64,000 nucleotides of DNA. Source: Symbiodinium natans (Eukaryota; Sar; Dinophyceae; Suessiales; Symbiodiniaceae). A program made the position numbers and the translations under genes. Under the pieces are notes generated by a model. It searched no databases, had not been told where the DNA came from, and saw only the letters and a program-made list of their open reading frames with translations. Location: NCBI GenBank assembly GCA_905221605.1, contig CAJNDS010002168.1:1-64000 (forward strand), in the 5' to 3' direction. Positions 30,823 through 43,023 of the stretch are shown here, in pieces (within the stretch, counting starts at the first letter, position 1; each line of letters begins with the position of its first letter).

Positions 30823-31082
30823 AGTGAAAGCTGGGTGTTACGTCTGGGGGGTACTAGAAATAGCAGTCACGACTGCGAATAGGCTTTGGGCATGCATGAC
30901 ACTTCCAGAGCGGTAAGTAAGCCCGAAACTGTCAGACAAAACTCAAGCGCTCCAGCCCACCCTCCAAGCCCCGAAACCACTGAAATTCCCCTAAACCCTC
31001 AACCCTATAAACCCTAACGGCCCTAAACCATACCCCCTAAGACCCTAGACCCTATAGACCCTAGACCCCAAACCCTAAACCC

Positions 31083-33345
31083 AAACTGCAGCACCTCCAA
31101 CCAAATCAATTTCCAGCCGAGAGAACCGCGGAGATGCGCGGCAGCAGTGAGGAACCTGTCCACCTGATATGGGATTTACGAAAGGATTTCGGGTTTAGGT
31201 TTAGGGTTGTGGGTTTCGGCCTTTGGGTTGAGGGTTTAGGGTTTTCGGGTTTTAGTGGGGGTTTAGGGTTTTCGGGTTTTAGTGGGGGTATAGTTCCATG
31301 GTCCCTTACTATGTCCCTTAAAAGGGCACTCCTTATACACCCTATACAAATTAAGGGCCCCTACATCAGAACCCTTCAAAGGAGGTAAGAGACCAAATGA
31401 AGGGCCCATGAAACTACCCTCAGATGATATGGGGTTCACGATACTAGTACCTTTTTGGGGTCCTTGGAAGGAATCCTACTATTCTTGGGGACTATGTTGT
31501 GGTACTTTCGCAAACCCTGACATGGGGATGCAGGCTCCACCATCTTGAAGTAAACCCTGAACCCTAAACTCTAAACCCTAAAGTATGCTGACCTCATGAA
31601 GTCAGAGACGACGTAAAAACCCAGAGCCCGGACCCTAAAGGCCCGAAGGCCTCGCGTCTGGATTCTTAACGCGGCAGGTTTACCAAGCGCATCTACTGGG
31701 CTACTTTGGCACTTAGGGTTTAGGGCTAGGGCTTAGGGCTTAGGGCTTAGGGTTTAGGGTTTAGGGTTTAGGGTTTAGGGTTTAGGGTTTAGGGTTTAGG
31801 GTTTAGGGTTTAGGGTTTAGGGTTTAGGGTTTAGGGTTTAGGGTTTAGGGACAGCTCAAGATGATGGTGCTTGGGGCAAATCCAAGAAGTGTGTGCCCCC
31901 TGCCGTGAGGGACAGCCCGCTCGGGGACACCAGTGTACCTGAAACCTTAAACCGTGCTTGGAAGATGTACGTATAGGGGAAAGGGTTTAGGGTATAGGGA
32001 AAAAAGAAAGGGTTTAGGGTTTAGGGTTTAGGGGTTAGGGGTTAGGGTTTAGGGCTTAGGGCTTGGGGTTTAGGGTTTGGCCCCAGGCAAGGGTCACAAT
32101 TCGCTGTAACAACTTGGAGGTTCAGGGGGTGATAACCTTACCCCTAAACCCTAAGCCCTCAACCCTAAGCCCTAAACCCTAAGCCCTAAACCTATGAACC
32201 TTCAAGTATCCTTTTCCAAGTTACCCATGAGCCTCCAAGAAAAGGCTTCCGGGCCCCAAAACCTCCCGGAAACCCGAGAACCCTGAATCTCCAAACCCTA
32301 AACCCTGAACCCTAAAACCCTAAACCCTGAAACCTAAAACCCTAAACCCTGAACTCTAAACCCTGAACCCTAAAACCCGAAACCCCGAACCCTAAAACCC
32401 CAAACCCCGAACCCTGAACCCTAAACCTGTAGTCCCCACACACCACCCCCAGCGAGGCCGAGGCAGGTAGCCCGACGTTGTCAAGGGAGCCAGGACCTTG
32501 CTTCTATCCTAGGGTTTAGGGTTTAGGGTTTAGGGTTTAGGGTTTAGGGTTTAGGGTTTAGGGTTTAGGGTTTAGGGTTCAGGGTTCAGGGTTTAGGGTT
32601 CAGGGCTTAGGGTTCAGGGGCCTAAAAGTGCTGGGGATGAAGATTCGCAGATTCCGAGCTGGACGAAGATCCCCAAACCATGCGCGCAGTACTTCAAACT
32701 CATCTGTGTTTAGGGTTTAGGGTTTAGGGTTTAGGGTTTAGGGTTTAGGGTTTAGGGTCAAGGGTACGGCTTCGATGCCTTATGCAAGGCGTGCTGAAGG
32801 TATCGGAAAACACGCCCCCCAACCCCAGCAGCAGATGGTCTTGAGATGACATGCCCCCCCCCCTCCCCCCGCCCCACCGGAAACGACTTGAAGCTCCGTA
32901 GCACGGTTTAGGGTTTAGGGTTTAGGGTTTAGGGCTAGACCCGAAATCCCAAACCTGAGAACCCTAGGTCCTAAACCTCACAAGCGAAAAATCGGCGCCC
33001 TAAGCCCTAAACCCAAGAACCCTGCATCCTAAGCCGACCACGGAAGCCCCAGACCCCAAAGCCCAGAAAACGAAAATCTAAACCGCCTACTGGAAAGCCC
33101 ACAGAACAGAACCACACACACACACACACAAAGACGAGCACTCTGACTCTCTGACTCTCTGACTCTCACTCACTCTCTCTCTCTCTCTCTGTTTCTCACT
33201 CTCTCACACTCTCTCGCTCGCACGCTCTGTCACACACACGCATCCATCGCCGCCAGGGGGCAAGGGAAGGAACCACGGCCCGGGCAAGAACCTGGCGCGG
33301 CGACAAATGCTCACACCAAAGACAGGGTGCATAGGGTTCCTAGGG
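31083..33345 (-). CDS. Candidate exon cluster, unknown protein(s)
   Basis: Minus islands lie near 31083-31165 (YQVDRFLTAAAHLRGSLGW), 31865-31955 (YTGVPERAVPHGRGHTLLG), 32440-32510 (QGPGSLDNVGLPASASLG), 32632-32710 (DEFEVLRAWFGDLRPARNL), 32762-32845 (GVGGRVFRYLQHALHKASK) and 33245-33340 (HPVFGVSICRRARFLPG). Each is bounded by TTTAGGG/CCCTAAA blocks. Plus-strand frames are also open in most, so strand is inferred from the neighbours. No family is recognised. Confidence 0.4.
31287..31419. mobile_element. MITE family C, copy 1
   Basis: Left TATAGTTCCATGGTCCCTTA, right GAAGGGCCCATGAAACTACC, imperfect inverted repeats. A related copy is at 38800-38935, with the same interior CTAAGGGCCC and ACATCAGA blocks. 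Confidence 0.6.
31738..31850 (+). repeat. Interstitial telomere-type array (TTTAGGG)n
   Basis: About 15 units, preceded by a few GCTTAGG variants. Confidence 0.95.
33108..33240. repeat. CA / CTCT pyrimidine microsatellite
   Basis: (CA)n, then (CTCTGA)n and (CT)n, then (CA)n. A polypyrimidine-rich tract on the plus strand. Confidence 0.9.
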
Positions 33346-33349
33346 TTTA

Positions 33350-36258
33350 AAGTGAGGGTTTAGGGATCATAGTTAAAAGTCATAGGGTTTGGGGCTTGTG
33401 GGGGTTTAAGGTTGATTGGGTTTAGGGTTTTCAGGGTTTAGGGTTGTTTTTAGGGTTCGAGGTTCATAGGGTTTAGGGTGTTTAGGGTTCAAGGTTCAGA
33501 GGGTTTAGGGATCTTAGGGTTTAAAGTTCATAGGGTTTGGAGTTTATGGTTGATGGGGGGGTTTGGGGTTTTTAGGGTTTAGGGTTTAGGGTTTAGGGTT
33601 TAGGGTTTAGGGTTTAGGGTGGGTCTAGGGTTTTAAGGGTTCGAGGTTCATAGGGTTTAAGGCTTTCAGGTTTTAAGGTTCATAGGGCTTCCCTAAACCC
33701 TAAACCCTAAACCCTTTAGGGTTGTTAGGGTTTAGGGGCTTTAGGGGGTTTACGTTTTCTTGGGTTTATGCCGTTCGTAGGGTTCGGGCTTATAGGCTCT
33801 CCGCCTACGTTTGGTTCCGAACTTCTAGGCTTGTAACTTGTACCCTGAAAGGGTTCCTAATGTAACCCTCTTATGTAATATAGTGTTTAGGATCATTTCG
33901 GGGTCAAGATGGGGGCACCTTGCGAGGGCTTAGGGTTTACGGTTTCGGGTTTGGGGTTTAGGGTTCTTTTCTGGTGAAGGGCTTTTGAAGCCCCAAAACC
34001 CTAAACTCGAAGCCCGAAACCCTAAACCCTAAACCCCTAACCCCAAACCCCTAAGCCCTAAACCCCAAACCCTAAACTCCTGCCTGTACAAGGGTTTTTG
34101 GATCGAGGGCGCAATCATAAGGTCCCTTTTGGAGCGTCCTTCCCCTAACTTACGGATTCGGCTTAAGCTCAGCTCCAGCCCCAAACGCGAAACCCTAAAA
34201 GCCTAAAGGCACAAAACAGCGCTTGGTGGGCCTCGAAGCCTAGTTAAATCCTTAACCCTAATCTTGTGCATCTGGGTTTCGGGTTTAGGGTTTAGGGCTT
34301 AGGGTTTGAAACTAAGTTTACCATGTTATACTTGTAGTTTCCCTTGAAGGAAATGTGTCTATTTTTGAGTTCCTGAAGCAAATCCTGATACATCCACCCT
34401 AAACCTTCAACCCTCAACCCTCAACCCTAAACCCTAAACCCTAAACCCTAAACCCTAAACCCTAAACCCTGTAAACCTAAAGCACATAAGCAGTCGGAGG
34501 GGCCTGGATGCGCCTGGTCGCAGGTTATTGGGGAGCTGAGTTCAGAAATGTGCTCCCGGGGCGGGAGGGTCTAGGGCCTAGGGTTTAGGGTTTAGGGTTT
34601 TGGGCAGCGTGGGTTTGACACGCATCCCACGCATTACGCATCAGATCACGCGAAGCCCCCCCAGAAAATTGTACACAGTATTCGAGACATGCCTTACATG
34701 TCTCGGTCTGCAGGAATCACTTCGTGCATCACAAGCGCATGTACTTTCGGTGAAGACAAGCGTGGTCTGGTCCGTTTGGGATTTGCTTATTTGCATTCGG
34801 TGAGCACCGCTGTTCAGCAACGTCGCTTGCAAGACATCATGTGCAACACATGTCGCGCTGCTGGTGTGAACAGCTTTCGAGGATCACAAGAAGAACCAGC
34901 ATGGCTATGGCCGTGAAGGCTATACATATATGTATATATATATATATGTATATGTATATGGATATGTATATGTACATGTATATGTGTACATATATGTATA
35001 TATACATATATATATATAGATATATACAGCATATAACTTTAAAATAATTGGTCCAACTTATTTGTTATATGTTTCCCCCCTGCCTCATCTCTGCAGGCCC
35101 CACCCTGCGGGCAGTGAGTGGGTTTGAGTTCCTTCAAGGCGATTTGAGAACTCCAGCTCTACGGCATTGAAACGCACCTTAGGGCAAACCTCGGCAAACC
35201 AAAGTGTTGGAACCCTAAACCCTAAACCCCAAACCCTAAGACTTGGGTGGTCGAGTGTCTGGGGACGGTCTGCCGAGCGGATGCGCCTCCTGTTGGGCAT
35301 GAAGTGTCGCGGCGGGCAGAAGGGCCGAAACTTGACACAGCCTCCTCAAAGAGTCGTCCCTACGCCCTTCGATGCAATGCTCAAACCACACATAACTTCT
35401 TTGAATGCCGAAACAGACGCTTGGTTTTGCCCAGGGAGCCAGCTTTCCAGAGGACGCAGGCATATTGCATGAACCCAATGATTATGGGTTCAAGGGGGGT
35501 CTGTAACCCAGAGTTCCTTAGTACTTCCCACTACTCCCCCAGGCTCCCTATAGGCTTCTTAGGTACCACCCCCCCCCCCCCACGCTAAAACCCTTTCATA
35601 TAACCATAAACCCTAAACCCTAAACCCTAAACCCTAAACCCTAAACCCTAAACCCTAAACCCTAAACCCTAAACCCTAAACCCTAAACCCTAAACCCGAA
35701 CCCTACAGTGCCCAAAACTCCGAACCTGAATTCCGACGTTTCGATTTCGATACGTCCAAACCTTAACATTAAACCCTAAACCCTAAACCCTAAACCCTAA
35801 ACCCTAAACCCGAAACCCGAAACCCTAAACCCTAAACCCAAAACCCTAAGCCCTAAGCCCTAAACCCTAAACCAGAACATTAACACCGAATCACTTAATG
35901 ACCTTCCGGTTTCGAAGGTGCTAGGCAGCATCAGCAATCCCTCTTGGGCTTCATACCCCGGAAGCCCACACAGAAAACCCCAAGCGCCTAGGAAGTTTAG
36001 GGTTTAGGGTTTAGGGTTTAGGGTTTAGGGTTTAGGGTTTAGGGTTTAGGGCTTAAGGCTCAGGGCTCAGGGCTCAGGGCTTAGGGCTTAGGGCTTAGGG
36101 TTTAGGGTTTAGGGGGCTTCAAGCAGCTTAGAGTTTGGGGCTTAGGGCTCCTTGTTGTTTACTTGGGCTTATTATAGGGAAGTGAGCCAAGAAACAGACA
36201 CCAGGGTACTACTGGCCATCTTCATATCTAAGCTAGGTTTAGGGTTTAGGGTTTAGGG
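33350..36258. other. Repeat-rich stretch with weak exon-like islands
   Basis: 33350-34080 is decayed TTTAGGG. 34470-34560 is open on both strands. 34600-34920 is unique sequence with a duplicated ACATG..GCA motif and no clear gene. 35085-35165 (minus FNAVELEFSNRLEGTQ) and 35240-35480 (minus APWAKPSVCFGIQRSYVW) are possible minus exons, with the first ending in TGA. 34922-35030 is a TATA-type microsatellite. 35608-35697 and 35771-35815 are CCCTAAA arrays. Confidence 0.3.
34922..35030. repeat. TATATG/TATACA microsatellite
   Basis: An AT-alternating tract with ATGTATATG and ATATATGT units, able to fold on itself. Confidence 0.9.
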
Positions 36259-36877
36259 TTGGGTTCGGCCGGTCCACACTAACAGTCACCACCAGCAGAC
36301 CCACAAATAAAAGCACCCGGTAAATGCCAAAAAATTGACTGAGATTCCTGCTATTCCTGGTGCTATTCCTGGTGCTATTTCTGGTGCATTTTTTTGTGCT
36401 ATTCCTGGTGCTATTTCTGGTGCTATTTTTTGTGCTATTGTTTGTGCTATTTCTGGTGCTATTTTTTGTGCTATTGTTTGTGCTATTTCTGGTGCTATTT
36501 CTGGTGCTGTTGCTGGTGCTATGTGACTAACAATCACCATCAGCAGACCCACAAAAAACAGCACCCGGTAAATGCTAAGCTGCTAAAATTGACTGGGATT
36601 CCTGGTGCTATTTCTGGTGCTATTGTTTGTGCTATTTCTGGTGCTATTTTTTGTGCTATTCCTGGCGCTATTTCTGGTGCTATTTTTTGTGCTATTGTTT
36701 GTGCTATTTCTGGTGCTATTTCTGCTGCTATGTGACTAACAGTCACCACCAGCAGACCCACAAAAAGAAGCACCCGGTAAATGCTAAAATTGACTGGGAT
36801 TCCTGGTGCTATTTTTGGCCTGTGTGTTATAAGGCCACGGCGTTATTTGACTGTTAGTGTGGACCGGCCGAACCCAA
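36259..36877. mobile_element. 619-bp modular element with 30-bp perfect TIRs
   Basis: The outer 30 bases (36259-36288 and 36848-36877) are perfect inverted repeats beginning TTGGGTTCGGCCGGTCCACA and ending CTAACAGTCA. Between them are three modules, each starting with CAGCAGACCCACAAA, then AGCACCCGGTAAATGC, then AAATTGACTG. The first two are followed by many 18-24 bp units built on GCTATTTCTGGTGCTATT; the third has only a short remnant. No transposase is encoded; Ala/Ile-rich frames on both strands come from the short repeats. The flanks are TTTAGGG repeat on both sides, so the TSD cannot be told. The CTAACAGTC inner TIR resembles part of MITE family A. Confidence 0.88.
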
Positions 36878-36924
36878 GTTTAGGGTTTAGGGTTTCGGGT
36901 TTAGGGTTTAGGGTTTAGGGTTCA

Positions 36925-39440
36925 GAGTAGCTTAAGAGTAACGGGGCGCTTTCTTGTGTACTGGGACCAGCGTAGCCCATTAGCAGGAAGGACTCATGGT
37001 CCACTGACAGCCTCTGCCCAATAAACCCTAAACCCTAAACCCTAAACCCTAAACCCTAAACCCTAACCCCTGAACCCTAAACCCTGAACCCTGAACCCTA
37101 GTGCCCAGCGCTAGGGAGCTTGAAGCCCAACCTTCAACCACCAGCTCCCACCCGTTGTTAGTAGGTTATCCCCGCCCCAAACAAACAACTTGATCAAGAC
37201 ATCCTGAACCCTAAACCCAAAACCCTAAACCCTAAACCCTGAACCCTGAACCCTAAACCCTAAACCCTAAACCCTGAACCCTAAACCCTAAACCCCAAAG
37301 CACGGGATGCCCCTGCCCCTTTTTGCGCCAACTTGCCGAGCGCTGGTCACTAAGAGCCTCTCGCCTCTCGCCTCGCGACGGCGCCGTCTCATCTTGCATG
37401 TGTCTTTTAGGGTTTAGGGTTTAGGGTTTAGGGTTTAGGGTTTAGGGATGTTCCCCCTTATACTAACAGTCCTTACATTTGAATGGGGATTATAGTACCC
37501 CCTACTAGAACCCCTATTAAGGACTGTTTGCACAAGGGTGAACATCCCAAGTCTCGACCCTCCAGGCTTAACGTTGAGGGTTGAAGGTTGCAAAATCATG
37601 ATTTAAGACCAGAAGTGTTGTCCTAAACCTTTGTGGATGATTCTAAGAGTTTTTGTTGACCCCGGAACCCCGGGCCCTTTAGACCCAGCAAATTCATTCA
37701 TAAATCATATTCGATTATGATTAATGATAAAACAAATCAATTTTCTCTTGAATGAAATTAGACTTTTTTCCTCTAACTAGCAACATTAACTTTTCCACTC
37801 GTCGCGGACGCACAAGCGCAAGAAGCGGCCAATGCCAAACTGTGGTTCCTGCGTGCAGCTGCCTTGCATGCCACGTTCATTGCGTGCGCACCTTCCTCAC
37901 GAGGTCTCCCGAGCTTTCCCCACAGAGGGGACTTTGATAGGGTTTAGGGTTTAGGGTTTAGGGTTTGGGGTTTGGGGTTTAGGGTTTAGGGTTTAGGGTT
38001 TGAGACCACCTACACCCTGAACCCCTCTTGGGGGGAGGTTTGGGGGACCTCCGCGATCTTCTCATAAGCCAGTATCCCCCCAGTTTCCGCGGCCGCGCCG
38101 GCGATGGCACTGTGATCTTATAGGCCACGGCGTGTCTTTCAGATCCCTTAAGACGTAAAACTGCAAACCATGAGACCCTCAAGCCTGAGCCCAAACCCTA
38201 AACCCTAAACCCTAAACCCTAAACCCTAAACCCTAAACCCTAAACCCTAAACCCTAAACCCTAAACCCTAAACCCTAAACCCTAAACCCTAAACCCTAAA
38301 CCCTAAACCCTAAACCCTAAACCCTAAACCCTAAACCCTAAACCCTAAACCCTAAACCCTAAACCCTAAACCAAACCCAAAGCCCTCTGGGCCATCTTCG
38401 TCATCTCAGAGCTGCATGGACTACTTGGGGTGTTGGGGTTCAGGGCGTCGGGGGTGTCGCGGGGTTTGGGGTTTGGGATTTAGGGTTTTGGGCTTAGAGT
38501 TTGGGGTTTAGAGTTTGGGGTTTGGGCTTTAGGGCTTAGGGTCTAGGGATGTTCAGGACTTTGATTTGCCTACGCCCCTGAAACCCTACCAGCCAAGAAG
38601 CCCGAAAACGCCATCGAAACCCCGCAGACCTTGAAAGACCTACAAAAACATCCTGTAGACCCTGTAAACCCAATATCAATAAGCCCGATAAGCCCTTCCA
38701 TGAACAACATGTTATATGTTCTCTCAGAACCCCAAGCCCTAACGATCAAAGGTTTTTTCGAAGGTATGTTTGGAGGTTCTTATGGTCGAACCTTTTTCAG
38801 GGTAGTTTCATGGTCCCTTCTTATGGGTCCATAAAAAGGGGCCCCTTAATATACCCCTTCTGTACCCTATGCAACCTAAGGGCCCATACATCAGACCCCT
38901 TGAGGTAAGGGACCATATGAAGGGACCATGCACCCCTAAACCCTAAACGCTAAACCCTCAACCCTCAATCCATACCCATAGAGCCTTTCAAGCCCGCTTG
39001 GATGGCAGGAAACTGACGGCGACTTCCGAAATCTACCGGGCCATTGTGGCAGGATCCCTTTGACGTCGGCTAGGGTTTGGGTTTCGGGTTCGGGGTTTAG
39101 GGTTCAGGGTTTCGGGTTTAGGGTTTCGGGTTTTCTTTGTTTTTGGCGGCGGCGATTTTCACGGGATTTCCGGAGGTAGCAAATTCAGATGTAGTGGAAC
39201 TACCGCTATCATCGGTTTCTAGCATGTTCGAGGTACTTCTGGCCCGAATTCTGGGTATCCGTGAACCTCCACCTGACCTTGGGAGTTGGGTCGGAAGCCC
39301 CAAACCGCAAACCCTAAACCCTAAAACCTACACCCTAAACCCTAAACCCGAGCTTTTTTGGAATGCATTCAGGGGGGCTAGAGCCAGATTGCAAAGGCAT
39401 CCTGCTGAGTTCTGCGGACCTCCTTTCCAGAATGCAGGAT
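36925..39440 (-). CDS. Candidate exon cluster, unknown protein(s)
   Basis: Minus islands lie near 36930-37018 (DHESFLLMGYAGPSTQESAP), 37105-37205 (DVLIKLFVWGGDNLLTTGGS), 37312-37408 (DETAPSRGERREALSDQRSA), 37795-37905 (NVACKAAARRNHSLALAA), 38015-38190, 38378-38440, 38985-39065 (VKGILPQWPGRFRKSPS), 39135-39300 (SNMLETDDSGSSTTSEFATS) and 39355-39440 (ILERRSAELSRMPLQSGS). Boundaries are heptamer arrays. 37560-37790 is AT-rich unique DNA without a clear frame. No family is recognised, and the joins are not solved. Confidence 0.38.
37445..37549. mobile_element. MITE family A, copy 3
   Basis: Starts GGGATGTTCCCCCTTATACT, ends ACAAGGGTGAACATCCC. Inverted repeats of about 28 bp with few mismatches; the interior has ATTATAGTACCCCC. 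Confidence 0.85.
38195..38372 (-). repeat. Interstitial telomere-type array (CCCTAAA)n
   Basis: About 25 perfect units in C-rich orientation on the plus strand. Confidence 0.95.
38800..38935. mobile_element. MITE family C, copy 2
   Basis: Starts GGTAGTTTCATGGTCCCTTC, ends ATGAAGGGACCATGCACCC. Partner of 31287-31419. Confidence 0.6.
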
Positions 39441-39960
39441 GGGCGTAGGGTTTAGGGTTTAGGGTTTAGGGTTTAGGGTTTAGGGTTTAGGGTTTAGGGT
39501 TTAGGGTTTAGGGTTTAGGGTTTAGGGTTTGGGGTTTAGTTATATACATTGCGAGCCAAAAACTGGTTTTTGAAGGTTTTCGGGTTGAAGAGGCTTGCAG
39601 GGTTTCGGGTTTCGGGATGCCAGCTTGATCCTAAACCCGTGCAATCCGCCAGCACCCGAAAACTTCACACATGGGGCGGGTTCGATCTGAACTCTGGACC
39701 CCTTAAACCCTAAACCCTAATTCGCCGAAAAGCCCTAAATCAGCCACAAAGATGGAGCCTTGTACGTACACAGGCTTTAAGGTTTGGGGTTGCAGTGCTT
39801 AGAAAGCCCTGCTTTTTCTACACGTGTGCCATGAACCTTCAAGAACCTGAGCTGAGACTGCGAGGGTGGTGCTTGGAAGGGATGAAGGTCCGGAACCGTG
39901 GAACCGTGGAACCACATTCAGGTCCGCGGGGAGACTCATGGGCCTACACTCGGCTGCTGC

Positions 39961-42900
39961 TCAGTATGGCCCATGTCTGACAGGAGGCGCAGGGGGCCAC
40001 TTCGCGTAGCCTGGCTGTCCTGGTGCCGGTGGAGGAGCTGGAGGTGCCGGCACTGCGGGCACCGGCGGGGGCGGCGGCTGCATCGGCGGGGGTGTCGGAG
40101 GCGGTGGGGCCGACATGGGTGGCGTCGCCGGCGGAGGGCCGGACATCTTCGAGACCACCCCTGGCTGCGGTGCCAGCGGCCGCGGGGGAGCTGCCTTCAT
40201 CGTCCCTGTCATGGGTGCAGGCTGAAACTGCTCCGCAACCCCATTTGGGTACGCTGCTGGCATGGTTGGCTCACTGGGTACGGATTGACCAGCACCCAAA
40301 AGGGGGTCTGCGACCCCACAGCCCAAAGCTGCTGGTGCTGTGGCCACTGCAGCAGGCGCCGGTGAGCCATTGGCACCTGCGCAAGGAGGGATGGGCGTAC
40401 TGAAACTAAGCCTTGCGTGAAGATGAAGTTTCGGGCTAGGAATAGGAACCAACTAAGCTCCAATCCCCTAAGCCCGAAACGGCATGACCTGAGTTGAAGG
40501 AAGAATTAGTGGAAAGGGGAGCCCTACTTGAAGGTTCTCATGCTTACTTAGAGAAGGGTTATAAGTACCCTAACTAAGGTTATAGCCATAGTTGCCCTGA
40601 ACCCTAAACCCTGCTTGGAAGTACTTACCCACGAATCTCCACGTAGACCCTACCTTGGTTGTCCAAAATCATAGGGAACTAAAGGTTAACCTTTGGGATT
40701 ATAAGGGGAATATCATACCCCAAAAAGGGTTGAAGACTACCTACTTCTACTACTCAGAAGCCCCCGCTACAAGGGATTCTATAGGGCCCTCTCTTATACA
40801 CCCTTTAATTAAGGGATTCTATAGGTTAGGGCCCTCTAATTATATACCCTTTAAGGGGTTCTATAGGGGCCCTACCTGCGGCAGTGAGCGCAGCGGCTAG
40901 GCTGGGATCTGCCGCCGCGGCGGCGGCGAGCGCATCCTCCCCGCAGGTGCTGTCGGGGTTTGGGGCTCAGGGGGTTAGGGTGAAAAACCCTAAACCCTAA
41001 ACCCTAAACCCTAAATCCTAAATCCTAAACCCTAAACCCTAAACCTTTAGGTTCTAGGGTTTTGGAAGGTTTTTTAGGGCTTAGGAGTTCCTGGAAGGGT
41101 TTAGGGCCTAGGAGTTCCTGAAACCCCTAAACCCTAAACCCTAAACCCTAAACCCTAAACCCTAAACTCTAAACCCCAAACCCTTCGACCTGGGACTGTA
41201 GATCCACCAGGCCTCCGATGAATCCTACGCCACGAAATCTAGGGGTTCTACCTTGGACCCTTAAAGTTGTGTTAGGGTCTAGGGTCTAGGGTCTAGGGTC
41301 TAGGGTTTAGGGTTTAGGGTTTAGGGTTTGGGGTTTGGGGTTTAGGGTTTGGGGTTTGGGGTTTAGGGGTTGTGCCTTGGACCCTTTTGGCTGTGCCCTT
41401 GGGATTTGGGGTCCCTTTTAAGGATCCCTAGGCAATGATGAGGAGCATATAATAAGGGGACCCTTAAGAACCCCAAACCTGCATTTGTGTTGGTCAATAT
41501 CATAATACCCCCATTTTATGGCTTCTTCAGTGAACCTAGAGTTACACAGAAAGGTAGGGTTTTGGGTGTCTAAACCTTAAACCCTCAAGCCTGAACCCTG
41601 AACCCTGAACCCTGAGCCCTGAACCCTGAACCCTGAACACCTACACCCTACACCCTACACCCTAAACCCTAAACCCTAAACCCCTAAACCCTAAACCCTA
41701 AACCAAAAAACCCGAGAGGGGAATACGCCCAAAGCGTTGCATTTGCAGGTCGAGCTGCGGCAGTCTGGCCCGCGGAGTCCGCCTGGGCTAGCGGGCTTGG
41801 GGTTTGGGGTTTGGGGTTTCGGGTGTAGGGCTTAGGGTGTAGGGTTTAGGGTTTAAGGTTTAGGGTTTACGGCTTAAGGTTTAGGGTTTATAAGGTTTAG
41901 AGTTTAGGGTTTAGGGCTTAGAGTTTAGGGTTCAGGGTTTAGGCTTTAGGCTTTAGGGTAGAAAAAGGGTAGGGTTTAGGGTTATGGTTGGTTTAGGGTT
42001 TAGGGTTCAGGGTTTAAGTGGGTTTAGGGAGTCTTAGGGCTTGATTGCTTTTCGGCGTTTCCGTGGGTTTAAGCTTTCAGCGTTAGGCTTTAAGGCGTAA
42101 GTGGGTTTAAGGTTTAGGTTTAAGGGCTTAAGTGGGTTGAAGGTTTTGGTTGTGCGGTTTAGATGGGTTTGATGTGTCGGGTTTAGGGTTTAGGTGAGTT
42201 TAAGGTGTAGGGCTTAGAGTTTAAGTGTGCGTTTTAAGGTTTGGGTTGCTTATAAGGCGTAGGAAGAGTGAAGGGCTGGGTGTCGAAGTTCAGGGACTGT
42301 GTGCTTACGGGTTCTACGTGGGGGTGTATCTAGTCCTTATAGTCATGGGTGGGCTGGCGTAGAAGAAGTAGCACACAAAAGGAGGTGGCCCGCAATAGCT
42401 ACAGTGATCCTACTTTCGAACCCTACTTATTACAACTTGGGCCAAGCCCTAAACCCTAAACCCTATTAAACCCTAAACCCTAAACCCTAAGCCTAAACCC
42501 CAAACCCCATTCAAGTAGGGTCCGAGGCCAGCCACCGACAGCCCCGCAGCTGCGAGCTGCGCAGCGGCCAGCTGCTGCGCGGCGACCTCCGGAGCTTTGA
42601 CTTGAGTGGGTTTAGGGTTTAGGGTTTAGGGTTTAGGGTTTAGGGTTTAGGGTTTAGGGTTTAGGGTTTAGGGTTTAGGGTTCAGGGTTCAGGGTTCATG
42701 GGGTACTTCTGAGGAGGGCTAGAAGGATGGGTTTAGGGTTTAGGGTTTAGGGTTTAGGGTTAGTTAGAACCCCAACACGACGCAGGGAGAATCTTCCTCA
42801 ATCAAGAGGAAACCGGAGTCTCCGGAGTTAGATGGCTTTGACGGCCCCTAAACCCTAAATTCTAAACCCCAAACCTAACACCCAACACCCTAAACCCAAA

Positions 42901-42988
42901 ACCCTAAACCAAATAAATAGATAATGAATACGTAAATACGTAAATAAACAAATAATATACACATATACATATATGTATAAATAAATAA

Positions 42989-43023
<35 letters not shown>

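Noticed and set aside
36286-36857. Ala/Ile/Pro- or Cys/Tyr-rich frames in the modular element
   Set aside because: Direct products of the 18-24 bp internal repeats; no transposase motif.
39898-40403. Plus-strand Arg/Gly-rich and Ala-rich frames
   Set aside because: Shadows of the Pro/Ala-rich last exon of the minus-strand gene.
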